In this document: positions 46,343 to 55,985 of the stretch, piece by piece
Numbering within the stretch: the stretch's first letter is position 1
How the letters are laid out: every line of letters begins with the position of its first letter
Source of the DNA: Pelodictyon phaeoclathratiforme BU-1
GTDB lineage: Bacteria; Bacteroidota; Chlorobiia; Chlorobiales; Chlorobiaceae
Direction of reading: 5' to 3'
DNA: 64,000 nucleotides
NCBI RefSeq assembly: GCF_000020645.1
Contig: NC_011060.1
Span: 246,501-310,500 of the forward strand
Notes under the pieces: generated by a model
Seen by the model: only the letters and a program-made list of their open reading frames with translations
Databases searched by the model: none
What the model was told of the DNA's origin: nothing
Program-made: the position numbers and the translations under genes

Positions 46343-46711
46343 ATGATCCAGAAAGAAACAAATCTGGTTGTTGCCGATAACAGCGGAGCCAAAAAGGTTC
46401 GTTGTATTCACGTTTTCGGCGGAACCGGGAGGCGTTATGCCTCATTGGGTGATCAGATTATAGTATCAGTCAAGGCTGCTGTTCCTGGTGGTATTGTAAA
46501 GAAGAAGGATGTGTGCAGGGCCGTTGTCGTGCGCTGTGTCAAGGAATCCCGGAGAAAAGATGGTTCCTATATTCGCTTTGACGAAAACGCAGTTGTTCTT
46601 CTTAATGCTCAGGGTGAACCGAGGGGAACCCGTATATTCGGGCCGGTAGCAAGAGAGCTTCGCGACAGGAAATTTATGAAGATTGTATCGTTGGCACCTG
46701 AAGTATTGTAG
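46343..46711 (+). CDS. rplN: 50S ribosomal protein L14
   Basis: 122 aa. [20 protein letters not shown] at the start and [20 protein letters not shown] then [20 protein letters not shown] are the L14 pattern. It sits at the subunit interface and binds the silencing factor RsfS in other bacteria. ATG 46343 follows ACAGG. It is followed by a tRNA gene (46722) rather than directly by rplX, which is uncommon. Confidence 0.97.
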   Translation: MIQKETNLVVADNSGAKKVRCIHVFGGTGRRYASLGDQIIVSVKAAVPGGIVKKKDVCRAVVVRCVKESRRKDGSYIRFDENAVVLLNAQGEPRGTRIFGPVARELRDRKFMKIVSLAPEVL

Positions 46712-46721
46712 GGTGACGCAG

Positions 46722-46797
46722 GCGGGAGTAACTCAGTTGGTAGAGTCACAGCCTTCCAAGCTGTTGGTCGCGAGTTCGAGTCTCGTCTCCCGCTCCA
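46722..46797 (+). tRNA. tRNA-Gly (anticodon TCC), CCA encoded
   Basis: It folds as a clean cloverleaf. The acceptor stem is GCGGGAG/CTCCCGC. The D stem is ACTC/GAGT. The anticodon stem is ACAGC/GCTGT with loop CTTCCAA, so the anticodon is TCC (glycine, GGA/GGG). The T stem is GCGAG/CTCGT with loop TTCGAGT. The discriminator T is followed by an encoded CCA (46795-46797). It lies on the operon strand between rplN and rplX, 10 bp after rplN. RNase processing of the ribosomal-protein mRNA around this tRNA would cut the transcript here. Confidence 0.95.
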
Positions 46798-46828
46798 GAT
46801 TTTATGAATAATATCATATCAGTAAAAA

Positions 46829-47071
46829 ATGAAAACAGGTATTAAAAAGGTTAAGTTGCACGTCAAGAAGAATGACTCGGTCGTCGTCATCAGCGGCAAT
46901 GATAAAGGCAAGGAAGGAAAGATTCTGAAAGTGTTTCCGATAAAAAGCCGTGTTATTGTAGAAGGTGTCAATATCCGGAAGCGCCACATGCGTCCGACCC
47001 AGGGGCAGACACAGGGATCGATTATTGAGCGGGAGTTCCCGATTCATTCTTCCAACGTGAAGAAAAGTTAA
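46829..47071 (+). CDS. rplX: 50S ribosomal protein L24
   Basis: 80 aa. [20 protein letters not shown] then [20 protein letters not shown] is the KOW motif region and [22 protein letters not shown] continuation completes L24. It helps start 50S assembly. ATG 46829 is 32 bp after the tRNA CCA end, so its mRNA 5' end would be made by tRNA processing unless a separate promoter exists. Confidence 0.95.
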   Translation: MKTGIKKVKLHVKKNDSVVVISGNDKGKEGKILKVFPIKSRVIVEGVNIRKRHMRPTQGQTQGSIIEREFPIHSSNVKKS

Positions 47072-47093
47072 GTGTTTCTACTAAAAGGCTCCG

Positions 47094-47720
47094 ATGACCA
47101 AGACCATCGCGGGTAAACTGATAATGAACAAGATGGACAAGAATAAAGAGATGACACCGACAACACCTTCACTGGCAAGACTTGAAACATTCTTTAAAGA
47201 GAAAGTAACTCCCAATCTTGTCGAGCGCTTTCAGTACAAGAATGCCATGCTGGTACCGAAGCTTAAAAAAATATCGATCAATATCGGTGTAGGTGCTGCA
47301 GCGGCAGAACCAAAACTGCTTGAAATTGCTCTTCAGGAGCTTGCCCAGATTACAGGTCAGAAACCCCAGATCCGTAAATCAAAAAAAGCAATATCAAACT
47401 TTAAATTACGCGAAGGCCAGGCTATAGGTTGCCGCGTAACGTTACGCCGCAAGGCCATGTACGAGTTTTTTGATCGTTTTGTCAGTCTTGCCGTTCCAAG
47501 AATACGTGATTTCCGTGGGCTCAGCGATACCAGTTTCGATGGCCGTGGAAACTATACCGTTGGAGTCAGGGAGCAGATTATATTTCCGGAAATCGATATT
47601 GACAAAGTACCGAGAATATCCGGAATGGATATCAGTTTTGTAACTTCAGCTTCGACAGATGAAGAGGCTTATGTACTGCTCTCGGAACTTGGAATGCCAT
47701 TCAAAAAGAAGAACAACTAA
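47094..47720 (+). CDS. rplE: 50S ribosomal protein L5
   Basis: 208 aa from ATG 47094; ATG 47124 would give 198. [60 protein letters not shown] and the [20 protein letters not shown] patch are the 5S rRNA-binding protein L5 pattern. The N-terminal 20-25 residues are longer than in E. coli L5. It is 22 bp after rplX. AAAAGG precedes the first ATG, which I favour. Confidence 0.96.
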   Translation: MTKTIAGKLIMNKMDKNKEMTPTTPSLARLETFFKEKVTPNLVERFQYKNAMLVPKLKKISINIGVGAAAAEPKLLEIALQELAQITGQKPQIRKSKKAISNFKLREGQAIGCRVTLRRKAMYEFFDRFVSLAVPRIRDFRGLSDTSFDGRGNYTVGVREQIIFPEIDIDKVPRISGMDISFVTSASTDEEAYVLLSELGMPFKKKNN

Positions 47721-47736
47721 ATAATTCAGAAAACAG

Positions 47737-48006
47737 ATGGCCAAGAAAAGCGTTATAGCAAGGAACGAGAAGAGAATCAAGCTTGTAGCGAAATATGCAG
47801 TCCTCCGTGCGGAGCTGCTTAAAGCTGGCGATTATGAAGCCCTTCGCAAGTTGCCAAGAGACAGTTCTGCAACAAGGGTTCGCAACCGTTGTGTGCTTAC
47901 AGGTCGTGGAAGAGGTGTTTATGCAAAGTATGGGTTATGCCGGCATATGTTCCGCAAATTCGCTCTTGAAGGAAAGTTGCCTGGTGTGAAGAAAGCAAGC
48001 TGGTAA
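47737..48006 (+). CDS. rpsN: 30S ribosomal protein S14 (long, zinc-free form)
   Basis: 89 aa. It has the long N-terminal region [40 protein letters not shown] and [21 protein letters not shown] follow. Only two cysteines remain of the four in the short zinc form, so this is the C-minus type, usual for this position. ATG 47737 follows TTCAGAAAACAG. It is next to rpsH with a 64-bp gap. Confidence 0.96.
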   Translation: MAKKSVIARNEKRIKLVAKYAVLRAELLKAGDYEALRKLPRDSSATRVRNRCVLTGRGRGVYAKYGLCRHMFRKFALEGKLPGVKKASW

Positions 48007-48070
48007 GAAGCTGGTTTGTCATTATCAAAGTAAGGTATTTGTTCATTTTAGAAAGTAACCAACGTTTGCT

Positions 48071-48466
48071 ATGCCTGTAACGGATTCTATTGCAGATTAT
48101 ATCACCCGTATCAGAAATGCGGGAAGAGCAAAAAATAAAACAACCGATATCCCGTATTCAAAGCTCAGGGAGAATCTTTCGCAATTGCTTGTGGAGAAAG
48201 GGTACATTAAAAACTTTACGGTCATAACCACCGAAAAATTTCCGTTTCTTCGGATTGATCTGAAGTATACTGCCCATGGTGATCCTGCTATCAAGGAGAT
48301 CAGCAGAGTCAGCAAGCCGGGTCGGCGTGTTTATGATGGAAAAGATATTAAAAAATATCTTGGTGGTCTCGGGTTGTATATCCTCTCATCATCGAAAGGG
48401 GTAATAACCGATAAAGAGGCAAGGGCACAGGGCGTAGGTGGTGAAATCCTGTTCCGTATCTATTAA
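48071..48466 (+). CDS. rpsH: 30S ribosomal protein S8
   Basis: 131 aa. [20 protein letters not shown] and the C-terminal [20 protein letters not shown] then RIY are the S8 signature. S8 binds 16S helix 21 and in E. coli represses the spc operon. ATG 48071 has a weak ribosome-binding site. It is followed by rplF after 28 bp. Confidence 0.97.
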   Translation: MPVTDSIADYITRIRNAGRAKNKTTDIPYSKLRENLSQLLVEKGYIKNFTVITTEKFPFLRIDLKYTAHGDPAIKEISRVSKPGRRVYDGKDIKKYLGGLGLYILSSSKGVITDKEARAQGVGGEILFRIY

Positions 48467-48494
48467 TCCATAAGCCAAAGAGCATTAGAATACC

Positions 48495-49034
48495 ATGTCA
48501 AGAATAGGAAAAATGCCCATACCCCTGAGCAATCAGGCGAAGATAGAGATCAAAGATTCAAACATCAGGGTATCCGGTCCTAAAGGCACTCTTGAACAGA
48601 GGCTGACCGATCAGGTAACCGTATCGGAAGAAAACGGTTTAGTTACCGTATTGAGAATCGATGACAGTAAAAAGGCTAAAGCACAGCATGGTCTTTACCG
48701 TATGCTTATCAGCAATATGGTTGATGGTGTAACAAAAGGTTTTACCAGAAAACTCGAAATTGCTGGCGTCGGGTATCGTGCTGAGCTGAAAAATGATCTG
48801 CTTGCCCTGACACTTGGCTATTCGCATATGATCTATTTCAAGGCTCCGGATGAGATTAAAATTGAAGTGCCTGATCAGGTCACTGTTCTTGTAAGTGGCA
48901 TTGACAAGGCTCTTGTTGGTCAGGTTGCCGCCAAGATCCGTTCATTCAGAAAGCCGGAACCTTATCGTGGAAAAGGCATTAAATATGAAGGTGAAGTCAT
49001 CCGCCGCAAGGAAGGTAAGGCTGCAGGCAAATAA
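48495..49034 (+). CDS. rplF: 50S ribosomal protein L6
   Basis: 179 aa. SRIGKMPIPLSNQAKIEIKD, VSGPKGTLEQRLTDQVTVSE and the terminal AAKIRSFRKPEPYRGKGIKY then EGEVIRRKEGKAAGK are typical L6. It sits near the factor-binding site. ATG 48495 has AAGAGCATTAG upstream. The final EGKAAGK tail is basic and matches other family members. It lies between rpsH and rplR in spc order. Confidence 0.97.
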   Translation: MSRIGKMPIPLSNQAKIEIKDSNIRVSGPKGTLEQRLTDQVTVSEENGLVTVLRIDDSKKAKAQHGLYRMLISNMVDGVTKGFTRKLEIAGVGYRAELKNDLLALTLGYSHMIYFKAPDEIKIEVPDQVTVLVSGIDKALVGQVAAKIRSFRKPEPYRGKGIKYEGEVIRRKEGKAAGK

Positions 49035-49091
49035 AGCGTGAACGAAAAGCTCAAGTAGTCAGGCAATAACATTATACAACGGTTCAATAGA

Positions 49092-49451
49092 ATGAGTCAA
49101 ATCGATAAGGCCTCCCGGAGGCAGAAAATCAAGGACAGAAGCAGAGGCAACGTCCAGGGGACATCGGCAAAGCCGAGGCTTTGTGTTTACAGGAGCCTTT
49201 CGCAGATTTATGCACAGTTGATTGATGATGTGAATGGCAAAACCATATTGGCCGCATCAACACTTTCAAAAGACAATTCGGCTCTCAAGGGTTCAAAGTC
49301 AGAACTCTGCCGCATAATCGGAAATCAGCTTGGTCAGAAAGCCCTTGCTCAGGGTATAACATGTGTGGTATTTGACAGGAATGGATTTCGTTATCATGGC
49401 AGGGTCAAGGCATTGGCTGATGGTGCGAGAGAAGCAGGACTGATCTTTTAA
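49092..49451 (+). CDS. rplR: 50S ribosomal protein L18
   Basis: 119 aa. [20 protein letters not shown] then [20 protein letters not shown] is the 5S rRNA-binding start. [24 protein letters not shown] [20 protein letters not shown] is the terminal signature. It works with L5 and 5S rRNA in the central protuberance. ATG 49092 follows GGTTCAATAGA. It is 57 bp after rplF. Confidence 0.96.
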
Positions 49452-49474
49452 AAACTTTTCAAAGAGATAGGTAA

Positions 49475-49993
49475 ATGGCAAAAACATCTGCTAAGAATAT
49501 CAGGCCCGGTGAATTAAATCTGAAAGAAAAGCTGGTTCATATCAACAGGACTGCAAAGGTTGTCAAAGGCGGTAAACGCTTCGGATTCAACGCTATTGTT
49601 GTGGTTGGCGATAAAGAAGGCCATGTAGGCTACGGGCTTGGAAAAGCAAACGAAGTACAGGATGCCATTGCAAAAGGCATCGAAGACGGAAAGAAAAATG
49701 TGATCAAGGTGCCGATTGTGAAGGGTACCATACCTCATCAGATTGTTGCCAAGTTTGGTTCGGCAAAGGTTATGATGAAGCCGGCAACCCCTGGTACCGG
49801 TCTTATTGCTGGTGGAGCGGTGAGGGCTGTGCTTGAAATGGCAGGTATTCATGACATTCTGACAAAATCACTTGGATCTTCCAATCCGCACAATGTGGTT
49901 AAGGCTGCCATCAAGGGACTTCAGAGCATCTCTGATGCCTATGATGTTGGTGAAAGACGGTCAAAGAGCCTGAAAGAGGTTTTTGAAAGCTAA
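49475..49993 (+). CDS. rpsE: 30S ribosomal protein S5
   Basis: 172 aa. [20 protein letters not shown] then [20 protein letters not shown] is the dsRBD-like N-domain with the GKR loop where spectinomycin resistance arises. [20 protein letters not shown] and [20 protein letters not shown] are the C-domain. It monitors decoding accuracy. ATG 49475 has AGATAGG upstream. It ends 2 bp before the possible rpmD start. Confidence 0.97.
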   Translation: MAKTSAKNIRPGELNLKEKLVHINRTAKVVKGGKRFGFNAIVVVGDKEGHVGYGLGKANEVQDAIAKGIEDGKKNVIKVPIVKGTIPHQIVAKFGSAKVMMKPATPGTGLIAGGAVRAVLEMAGIHDILTKSLGSSNPHNVVKAAIKGLQSISDAYDVGERRSKSLKEVFES

Positions 49994-50010
49994 AAATGAC
50001 AAATGCGATC

Positions 50011-50196
50011 ATGAGTGAGAAAATATTAAGGATTACCCAGGTGCGCAGCATTATTGGTGGCACAAAAAAGCAGAGAGCCACCATTCAGGCGCTTGGCCTC
50101 GGCAGGCCAAATTATCATGTTGACCGTCAGGACAATCCCTGCACCAGGGGGCAGATAAGGGTTGTGCAGCACCTTGTAAAGGTTGAAGAGGTCTAA
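50011..50196 (+). CDS. rpmD: 50S ribosomal protein L30
   Basis: 61 aa from ATG 50011 (MSEKILRITQVRSIIGG); a start at 49996 adds five residues. KKQRATIQALGLGRPNYHVD then RQDNPCTRGQIRVVQHLVKV is the L30 pattern. L30 is a small surface protein of the 50S. The gene overlaps the start of the next open frame, but the real rplO start is 50231. Confidence 0.94.
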   Translation: MSEKILRITQVRSIIGGTKKQRATIQALGLGRPNYHVDRQDNPCTRGQIRVVQHLVKVEEV

Positions 50197-50230
50197 GATT
50201 TTTACTAATAGCAAGTCGGGAATTGAAACC

Positions 50231-50785
50231 ATGGATTTAAGTTCACTTCGTCCTGCAAAAGGCGCAGTAAAAAACAAAAAGAGGGTCGGTCGCGGTCAAG
50301 GTTCAGGTAACGGAACGACCGCTGGCAAGGGAAATAATGGTCAGCAGTCACGTAGCGGCTACAAAAGACCTATTATTGAAGGCGGCCAAGTACCTGTTTA
50401 CCGGAGATTGCCAAAATTCGGTTTTACTCCTCTTGATAAGAAGCCGGTAAATACGGTCAATCTTACCCAGATCGATAAATGGATTCAGGATGGTCTTGTA
50501 GAAAACGAGATTACCATTCTTGATCTCAAATCGCTTCTGCATGCGAGTAATGCTGATTATTTCAAGATTCTCGGCAATGGTGAACTGACAAGCGCTATCA
50601 CCATTACCGCTCATGCTTTCAGCAAAAGTGCCGAGGAGAAAATAGCCGCAGCAGGCGGAACAGTAGTGAAAGCCTTCCGTACGCTGGAAGAGGCATCCAA
50701 GGTCAGGGATCTGCCGTTTGAAGAGGCTCTCCTGAAACCAAAGGCAAAGCTCGTAAAGAGAGCAAAAAAATCCACCAAGCCTTGA
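50231..50785 (+). CDS. rplO: 50S ribosomal protein L15
   Basis: 184 aa from ATG 50231 (MDLSSLRPAKGAVKNKKRVG); the frame extends upstream to 50183 but that segment overlaps rpmD and has no family match. GRGQGSGNGTTAGKGNNGQQ then SRSGYKRPIIEGGQVPVYRR, rich in glycine, is the L15 rRNA-binding N-region. The C-terminal 30 residues extend beyond the E. coli L15. It precedes secY. Confidence 0.95.
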   Translation: MDLSSLRPAKGAVKNKKRVGRGQGSGNGTTAGKGNNGQQSRSGYKRPIIEGGQVPVYRRLPKFGFTPLDKKPVNTVNLTQIDKWIQDGLVENEITILDLKSLLHASNADYFKILGNGELTSAITITAHAFSKSAEEKIAAAGGTVVKAFRTLEEASKVRDLPFEEALLKPKAKLVKRAKKSTKP

Positions 50786-50803
50786 ATCCGTTAAAAGGAC
50801 GCT

Positions 50804-52135
50804 ATGAAGCTTAATGAAAGTATAAGGAACATCAATAAAATCCCTGAACTCCGTCAGCGGATCCTTTATACGCTTCTTCTTTTATTTGTCTACAGGCTGG
50901 GTTCACATATTACCATTCCGGGTGTTGATGCGGCTGCTGTGTCAGGCGCATCGCAGACCCACTCCAACGATCTCTTCGGACTATTTGACCTTTTTGTCGG
51001 CGGTGCTTTTGCCAGAGCTTCGATCTTTTCTCTTGGTATCATGCCCTATATCTCAGCATCGATCATCGTGCAGTTGCTTGGGGCGGTTACTCCATATTTC
51101 CAGAAACTCCAGAAAGAGGGGGAAGATGGCCGGCAGAAAATCAGTCAGATGACACGATATGGAACAGTTCTTATTGCGGTACTCCAAGCTTGGGGAGTGA
51201 GTGTAAGCCTCGCCAGTCCAGCCTCCTTCGGCACTGCCATTGTTCCCGATCCAGGGATCTTTTTTACCATCACCGTAGTGGTTCTCCTGACAGCTTCGAC
51301 GGTCTTTGTCATGTGGCTCGGAGAAAAAATTACTGAACGGGGTATTGGTAATGGCATATCACTCATTATCATGATCGGTATCCTTGCAAGGTTTCCTCAG
51401 GCTCTTGTGGCCGAGTTTCGTTCTGTCTCGCTGGGAAGCAAGAACTGGGTAATTGAGATTATCATTCTTGCCATGATGGCGGCGATTGTTGCTTTTGTGG
51501 TTATCCTGACGGTTGGTACCCGCCGTGTTCCTGTCCAGCATGCCAAAAGGGTTGTTGGGCGCAAGGTCTACGGAGGCAGTACCCAGTATATTCCAATGCG
51601 GATCAATACCGCCGGTGTCATGCCGATTATCTTTGCACAATCGATCATGTTTCTTCCTGGCACCTTCCTCTCTTTTTTCCCTGAAAATGAGGTGATGCAG
51701 AGCATTGCCAAGTTACTCGCTTATGACTCCTGGTGGTATGCACTCATGTTCGGCACCATGATTGTCTTCTTTACCTATTTTTATACAGCAATTGCCTTCA
51801 ATCCAAAGGAAGTTGCCGACACCATGCGCCGTCAGGGAGGCTTTATTCCGGGTGTTCGACCTGGCAAGAGCACGGCAGATTTTATAGATAATATTTTGAC
51901 TCGTATTACACTGCCTGGTGCCATATCGCTTGCCATCATCGCAATCCTGCCAACATTTTTGACTAAATTCGCCAATGTAACACCAGGGTTTGCCCAGTTT
52001 TTTGGTGGAACAAGTCTTCTGATTATTGTTGGAGTCGGCCTTGATACCTTGCAGCAGGTTGAAAGTCATCTGCTCATGCGGCACTACGATGGTTTTATGA
52101 AGTCAGGCAAAACACGCGGACGACAGAGCAGGTAA
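50804..52135 (+). CDS. secY: Preprotein translocase subunit SecY
   Basis: 443 aa with 10 membrane helices. RILYTLLLLFVYRLGSHITI (helix 1), the plug region DLFGLFDLFVGGAFARASIF, ITERGIGNGISLIIMIGILA and RQGGFIPGVRPGKSTADFID in the last cytoplasmic loop are the SecY signature. It is the protein-conducting channel for secreted and membrane proteins. ATG 50804 follows AAAAGGACGC. In many genomes adk follows; here map follows directly after 10 bp. Confidence 0.97.
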   Translation: MKLNESIRNINKIPELRQRILYTLLLLFVYRLGSHITIPGVDAAAVSGASQTHSNDLFGLFDLFVGGAFARASIFSLGIMPYISASIIVQLLGAVTPYFQKLQKEGEDGRQKISQMTRYGTVLIAVLQAWGVSVSLASPASFGTAIVPDPGIFFTITVVVLLTASTVFVMWLGEKITERGIGNGISLIIMIGILARFPQALVAEFRSVSLGSKNWVIEIIILAMMAAIVAFVVILTVGTRRVPVQHAKRVVGRKVYGGSTQYIPMRINTAGVMPIIFAQSIMFLPGTFLSFFPENEVMQSIAKLLAYDSWWYALMFGTMIVFFTYFYTAIAFNPKEVADTMRRQGGFIPGVRPGKSTADFIDNILTRITLPGAISLAIIAILPTFLTKFANVTPGFAQFFGGTSLLIIVGVGLDTLQQVESHLLMRHYDGFMKSGKTRGRQSR

Positions 52136-52145
52136 TGGAAAATAC

Positions 52146-52943
52146 ATGATTACGATAAAAAGCGAGCGGGAAATTGAGCTGATGAGAGAGTCCGGTGCTT
52201 TGGTCGCCAAGGCGCTTGATTTGCTGGAGCAGGAAATCAAACCGGGCATGACGACAAAAGAGCTCGATGTCATGGCCGAAGAGTTTATCAGGGATAATCA
52301 TGCTGTTCCAAGTTTTCTGAATTATACCCCGAAAGGGGATCCCGATGCAACACCATATCCAGCGACACTTTGTGTTTCACTCAATGAAGAGGTGGTGCAC
52401 GGTATACCAAGCAAAAAACGGGTGATCAGGGAAGGTGATATTGTTTCCGTTGACTGTGGAGTTTACAAGGGTGGTTATCACGGTGATGCAGCTCGTACGT
52501 TTGTACTCGGTGTCATAGATGAAAAGGTTCAGCAACTGGTCGATGTAACTCGCGAATGTCTTGCACGTGGCATTGCGATGGCAGTCGAAGGAAATCGCCT
52601 CCACGATATTTCATCAGCCATAGAAGATTATGCCCGTTCATTCAGGTTCAGTGTTATTGAAAACATGGTCGGTCATGGTATTGGAAGTGAACTGCACGAA
52701 GACCCTGCTGTACCAAATTATGGGAAAAAGAATACTGGCCCACTGCTGAAGACAGGCATGACACTTGCCATTGAGCCTATGATCGCCCTTGGACGATCGC
52801 GCAGGGCAATCAGCCGTCGTGGAGGATGGGTTGCAGTGACAGAGGATGGGAAGCCTTCGGCACATTTTGAGCATACGATTGTTGTAAGGGCCGGTAAAGC
52901 TGAGATACTGACCGGTACCTTCCTTGATGGTAAACACCCTTGA
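52146..52943 (+). CDS. map: Methionine aminopeptidase, type I
   Basis: 265 aa. It is the pita-bread fold with the metal ligands in VSVDCGVYKGGYHGDAARTF (two aspartates), GHGIGSELHEDPAVPNYG (histidine), TLAIEPMIALG (glutamate) and AHFEHTIVV (glutamate). It removes the start methionine from new proteins. ATG 52146 is 10 bp after secY. No extra N-terminal zinc domain is present, which is the type Ia form. Confidence 0.96.
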   Translation: MITIKSEREIELMRESGALVAKALDLLEQEIKPGMTTKELDVMAEEFIRDNHAVPSFLNYTPKGDPDATPYPATLCVSLNEEVVHGIPSKKRVIREGDIVSVDCGVYKGGYHGDAARTFVLGVIDEKVQQLVDVTRECLARGIAMAVEGNRLHDISSAIEDYARSFRFSVIENMVGHGIGSELHEDPAVPNYGKKNTGPLLKTGMTLAIEPMIALGRSRRAISRRGGWVAVTEDGKPSAHFEHTIVVRAGKAEILTGTFLDGKHP

Positions 52944-52982
52944 TCGATTACAACACTTTATAAGAACTAAGGAGCAGACAAT

Positions 52983-53201
52983 TTGGCCAAAGAAGAATCA
53001 ATTGAAATTGAAGGCGTTATTCTCGAAGCGCTTCCAAACGCGCAATTCAAGGTGAAACTCGAAAACAGCCTTGAGGTATTGGCGCATGTTTCCGGCAAAA
53101 TCAGGATGCACTACATCAGGATTCTGCCCGGTGACAAGGTAAAAGTCCAAATATCACCCTACGATATCTCCAAGGGCCGGATTACCTATCGATACAAATA
53201 A
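52983..53201 (+). CDS. infA: Translation initiation factor IF-1
   Basis: 72 aa, a single OB-fold. [40 protein letters not shown] and [20 protein letters not shown] then [10 protein letters not shown] are all typical. IF-1 binds the A site of the 30S subunit during start-codon selection. It begins with TTG 52983 and has AAGGAGCAG upstream. It follows map by 39 bp and precedes rpmJ. Confidence 0.95.
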   Translation: MAKEESIEIEGVILEALPNAQFKVKLENSLEVLAHVSGKIRMHYIRILPGDKVKVQISPYDISKGRITYRYK

Positions 53202-53317
53202 GTGGTGAAATAAGTGATGAGATTATTGATTTTTTAATCTTTATTTATTACATTACAGACCTTTTCAGGTTTCGGGTCAGTTAGTTTAATCATTGCATAT
53301 TGCATCTGGATGTTATT

Positions 53318-53434
53318 ATGAAAATATATTCTTCTATTAAAAAGCGCTGTGAGCACTGCCGCATCGTCAAGCGCAAAGGCAAGAGATATGTGATTTGTAA
53401 AGTAAATCCCAGCCATAAGCAGCGCCAGGGTTGA
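53318..53434 (+). CDS. rpmJ: 50S ribosomal protein L36
   Basis: 38 aa: [20 protein letters not shown] then [18 protein letters not shown]. It has the CxxC plus C and H zinc ligands (Cys11, Cys14, Cys27, His33). This zinc-binding ribbon protein helps shape domain VI of 23S rRNA. The ATG at 53318 is 116 bp after infA and 33 bp before rpsM. The gene is short and easily missed, but the match is clear. Confidence 0.93.
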   Translation: MKIYSSIKKRCEHCRIVKRKGKRYVICKVNPSHKQRQG

Positions 53435-53467
53435 TCTTCAGAAAAACAATAGAACTTTAAAGAGAAT

Positions 53468-53845
53468 ATGAGGATAGCTGGGGTAAATTTGCCGTTAAAC
53501 AAACATGCAGTTATTGCTTTGACGCATGTTTATGGTATTGGGAGAGCATCAGCAGAAAGCATTCTGCAGAGAGCCGGTATTGCGCCAAACAGAAAGATTT
53601 CTGAGCTGAATGATGAGGAGGCGCATGCAATCAGAGAAATTATTGCCGAACAATACAAGGTTGAAGGGCAGGCTCGAGGTGAGCAACAGACTGCCATTAA
53701 ACGTTTGATGGATATCGGTTGCTACAGGGGACTTCGTCACCGACGCTCTCTGCCTGTTCGCGGACAAAGAACACGTACTAACGCAAGGACCAGAAAAGGT
53801 AAACGGAAGACCGTCGCCGGCAAGAAGAAGGCAGTCAAGAAGTAG
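53468..53845 (+). CDS. rpsM: 30S ribosomal protein S13
   Basis: 125 aa. [20 protein letters not shown] and [20 protein letters not shown] form the S13 start with the YGIGR loop. [20 protein letters not shown] then [20 protein letters not shown] is the basic tail contacting tRNA. It is the first gene of the alpha operon. ATG 53468 has AAAGAG upstream. Confidence 0.97.
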   Translation: MRIAGVNLPLNKHAVIALTHVYGIGRASAESILQRAGIAPNRKISELNDEEAHAIREIIAEQYKVEGQARGEQQTAIKRLMDIGCYRGLRHRRSLPVRGQRTRTNARTRKGKRKTVAGKKKAVKK

Positions 53846-53893
53846 TAGTGTAGAGTAAGCAATAAAATCTTCGATACTAAAGAGTGTAAGTTC

Positions 53894-54277
53894 ATGGCTA
53901 CAATAAGCAAGAAAAAAAAGAAGGTAAAGGTTACTCCTGAAGGTGCCGTACATATCAAGGCATCGTTCAATAACATCATGGTGACCATTACTGATCTTCA
54001 GGGCAATACGGTTTCCTGGTCCAGTGCAGGCAAAAATGGGTTCAAGGGGTCGAAAAAGAACACTCCTTATGCATCCCAGATTACCTCGGAAGCTGCCGCA
54101 AAAGAGGCTTACGACCTTGGAATGAGGCATGTGAATGTCTTTATCAAAGGCCCTGGTGCCGGACGTGATGCCGCAATAAGGGCGTTGCAGGGAGCTGGTC
54201 TCGATGTTCGCACCATTAAGGATATAACACCACTTCCGCATAATGGCTGCAGGCCTCCAAAGCGCAGAAGGGTCTGA
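53894..54277 (+). CDS. rpsK: 30S ribosomal protein S11
   Basis: 127 aa. [20 protein letters not shown] then [20 protein letters not shown] is the S11 pattern. [18 protein letters not shown] is the C-terminal mRNA-exit tail. It lies on the platform near the mRNA exit. Its first 13 residues ([12 protein letters not shown]) are lysine-rich. ATG 53894 follows AAGAGTGTAAG. It has 37 bp spacing to rpsD. Confidence 0.97.
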   Translation: MATISKKKKKVKVTPEGAVHIKASFNNIMVTITDLQGNTVSWSSAGKNGFKGSKKNTPYASQITSEAAAKEAYDLGMRHVNVFIKGPGAGRDAAIRALQGAGLDVRTIKDITPLPHNGCRPPKRRRV

Positions 54278-54314
54278 TTTTATATATTCATAGAATTTCA
54301 ATGAAGCAAGTGAT

Positions 54315-54926
54315 ATGGCAAGATTCAGAGGCTCAATAACAAAAGTATCCCGCAGGTTAGGTATTGCGCTTGCACCAAAGGCAGAAAAATATCTTGAAAG
54401 ACGTCCTTTTCCTCCAGGTCAGCATGGTCAGGGTCGGAAAGGAAAAGTTTCTGAATATGCTCTCCAGCTTAGAGAGAAACAGAAGATGAAATATCTTTAC
54501 GGTATTCTCGAAAAGCAATTCAGGAATTATTATAAAAAAGCAGTATCACAGAGAGGTGTTACAGGCGATAACCTTGTCAAGCTTCTTGAGAGACGTTTTG
54601 ACAACGTTGTCTTTCGTGCCGGATTTGCTCCTTCACGTTCAGGCGCACGCCAGCTTGTTACGCACGGCCATCTTCTCATAAACGGCAAGAAGGTCGATAT
54701 TCCATCCTATATCGTTTCTCCATCTGAAGTCATTGAATTCCGTCAGAGAAGCAAAAATATGGGAGCCGTAACGGATTCCCTCAATAAGGCCCCTGAATCC
54801 CGTATTCCTTCATGGATACAGGTTGACAAGGCCAACCAGAAAGCTGTATTTCTGAGTGTACCTGAGAGAGTGGAAGTACAGGAGCCTTTCAACGAACAGT
54901 TGGTCGTTGAATTGTACTCGAAGTGA
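54315..54926 (+). CDS. rpsD: 30S ribosomal protein S4
   Basis: 203 aa. It has no zinc finger at the N-terminus ([20 protein letters not shown]), so it is the zinc-free form. [20 protein letters not shown] then [20 protein letters not shown] is the S4 RNA-binding domain. It nucleates 16S assembly and in E. coli represses the alpha operon. ATG 54315 has AAGCAAG upstream. Confidence 0.96.
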   Translation: MARFRGSITKVSRRLGIALAPKAEKYLERRPFPPGQHGQGRKGKVSEYALQLREKQKMKYLYGILEKQFRNYYKKAVSQRGVTGDNLVKLLERRFDNVVFRAGFAPSRSGARQLVTHGHLLINGKKVDIPSYIVSPSEVIEFRQRSKNMGAVTDSLNKAPESRIPSWIQVDKANQKAVFLSVPERVEVQEPFNEQLVVELYSK

Positions 54927-54955
54927 TTTTAATGAATTCTAAGGTATAAATTACT

Positions 54956-55939
54956 ATGATATACCAGATGCAGATGCCTGCAAAAATAGAGGTTGACGAA
55001 TCTTCCCATACGGATTGTTTCGGCAGGTTCATTGCCCAGCCGCTCGAGCGCGGTTATGGCGTGACCCTTGGAAACGTTATGAGAAGGGTTCTTCTGGCCT
55101 CACTACCGGGAACTGCAATAACAGGGATCAAGATAGATGGTGTTTTTCATGAGTTTGCTGCCATTGATGGTGTTCGTGAGGATGTGCCCGAAATTGTTCT
55201 GAACCTTAAAAAAGTACGTTTCAAGTCTACCTGTAAAAGAAACTGCAAGACCTCGTTGACCCTTGTCGGCCCTATGGATTTTACGGCTGGTGATATTATT
55301 GCACAGGAGGGTGAGTTCGAGGTGTTGAACAAGGATATGCATGTTGCGACCATAAATGCCGGTGCGACAGTCAAGATCGATCTCTATATCGGAAGAGGAC
55401 GTGGTTATATGCCTGCCGAGGAAAACAGGCCAGAAGGGATGCCAATAGGTTATATTGCCGTTGACGCTATTTATACACCGATCAGAAATGTGAAGTTTAC
55501 TGTAGAAAATACGCGCGTCGGGCAGCGGACCGATTATGAAAAAATGATTCTTGATGTTGAGACAGATGGTTCTGTAAGTCCTGATGACTCCATCAGTCTT
55601 GCAGGTAAAATCATCACTGATCATGTTACCTTTTTTGCCAATTTCTCACCTACAGAAGAGGAGTTTACCGAAGAGGAATTCAAACAGCAGGATGACGAGT
55701 TTGAGACGATGCGCAGGCTCTTTCACACCAAAATCGAAGATCTCGATCTTTCTGTTCGTTCGCACAACTGCCTCAGACTTGCAGAAATCGATACCATTGG
55801 TGAACTCGTCTCGCATAAGGAGGACGAATTGCTTAATTACAAGAACTTTGGCAAGAAGTCACTCACGGAACTCAAGGAACAGCTTGAAAAGTTTGACCTG
55901 AAGTTTGGTATGGATATTACCAAGTATCAGATGAAATGA
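54956..55939 (+). CDS. rpoA: RNA polymerase alpha subunit
   Basis: 327 aa. The N-terminal assembly domain has [20 protein letters not shown] then [20 protein letters not shown], with the conserved GNxxRRxLL. The C-terminal domain ends with [20 protein letters not shown] and [20 protein letters not shown], the helix-hairpin DNA/activator-binding part. ATG 54956 follows TAAGGTATAAATTACT. It is in the alpha operon before rplQ, as usual. Confidence 0.97.
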   Translation: MIYQMQMPAKIEVDESSHTDCFGRFIAQPLERGYGVTLGNVMRRVLLASLPGTAITGIKIDGVFHEFAAIDGVREDVPEIVLNLKKVRFKSTCKRNCKTSLTLVGPMDFTAGDIIAQEGEFEVLNKDMHVATINAGATVKIDLYIGRGRGYMPAEENRPEGMPIGYIAVDAIYTPIRNVKFTVENTRVGQRTDYEKMILDVETDGSVSPDDSISLAGKIITDHVTFFANFSPTEEEFTEEEFKQQDDEFETMRRLFHTKIEDLDLSVRSHNCLRLAEIDTIGELVSHKEDELLNYKNFGKKSLTELKEQLEKFDLKFGMDITKYQMK

Positions 55940-55985
55940 TAAAATCGTAACCGTTTTTTTGAATTATTGAGATCAGGAAATAGAC

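Noticed and set aside
47737..48006. Zinc-ribbon S14 paralogue
   Set aside because: Only two of four zinc cysteines are present; it is the ordinary long form.
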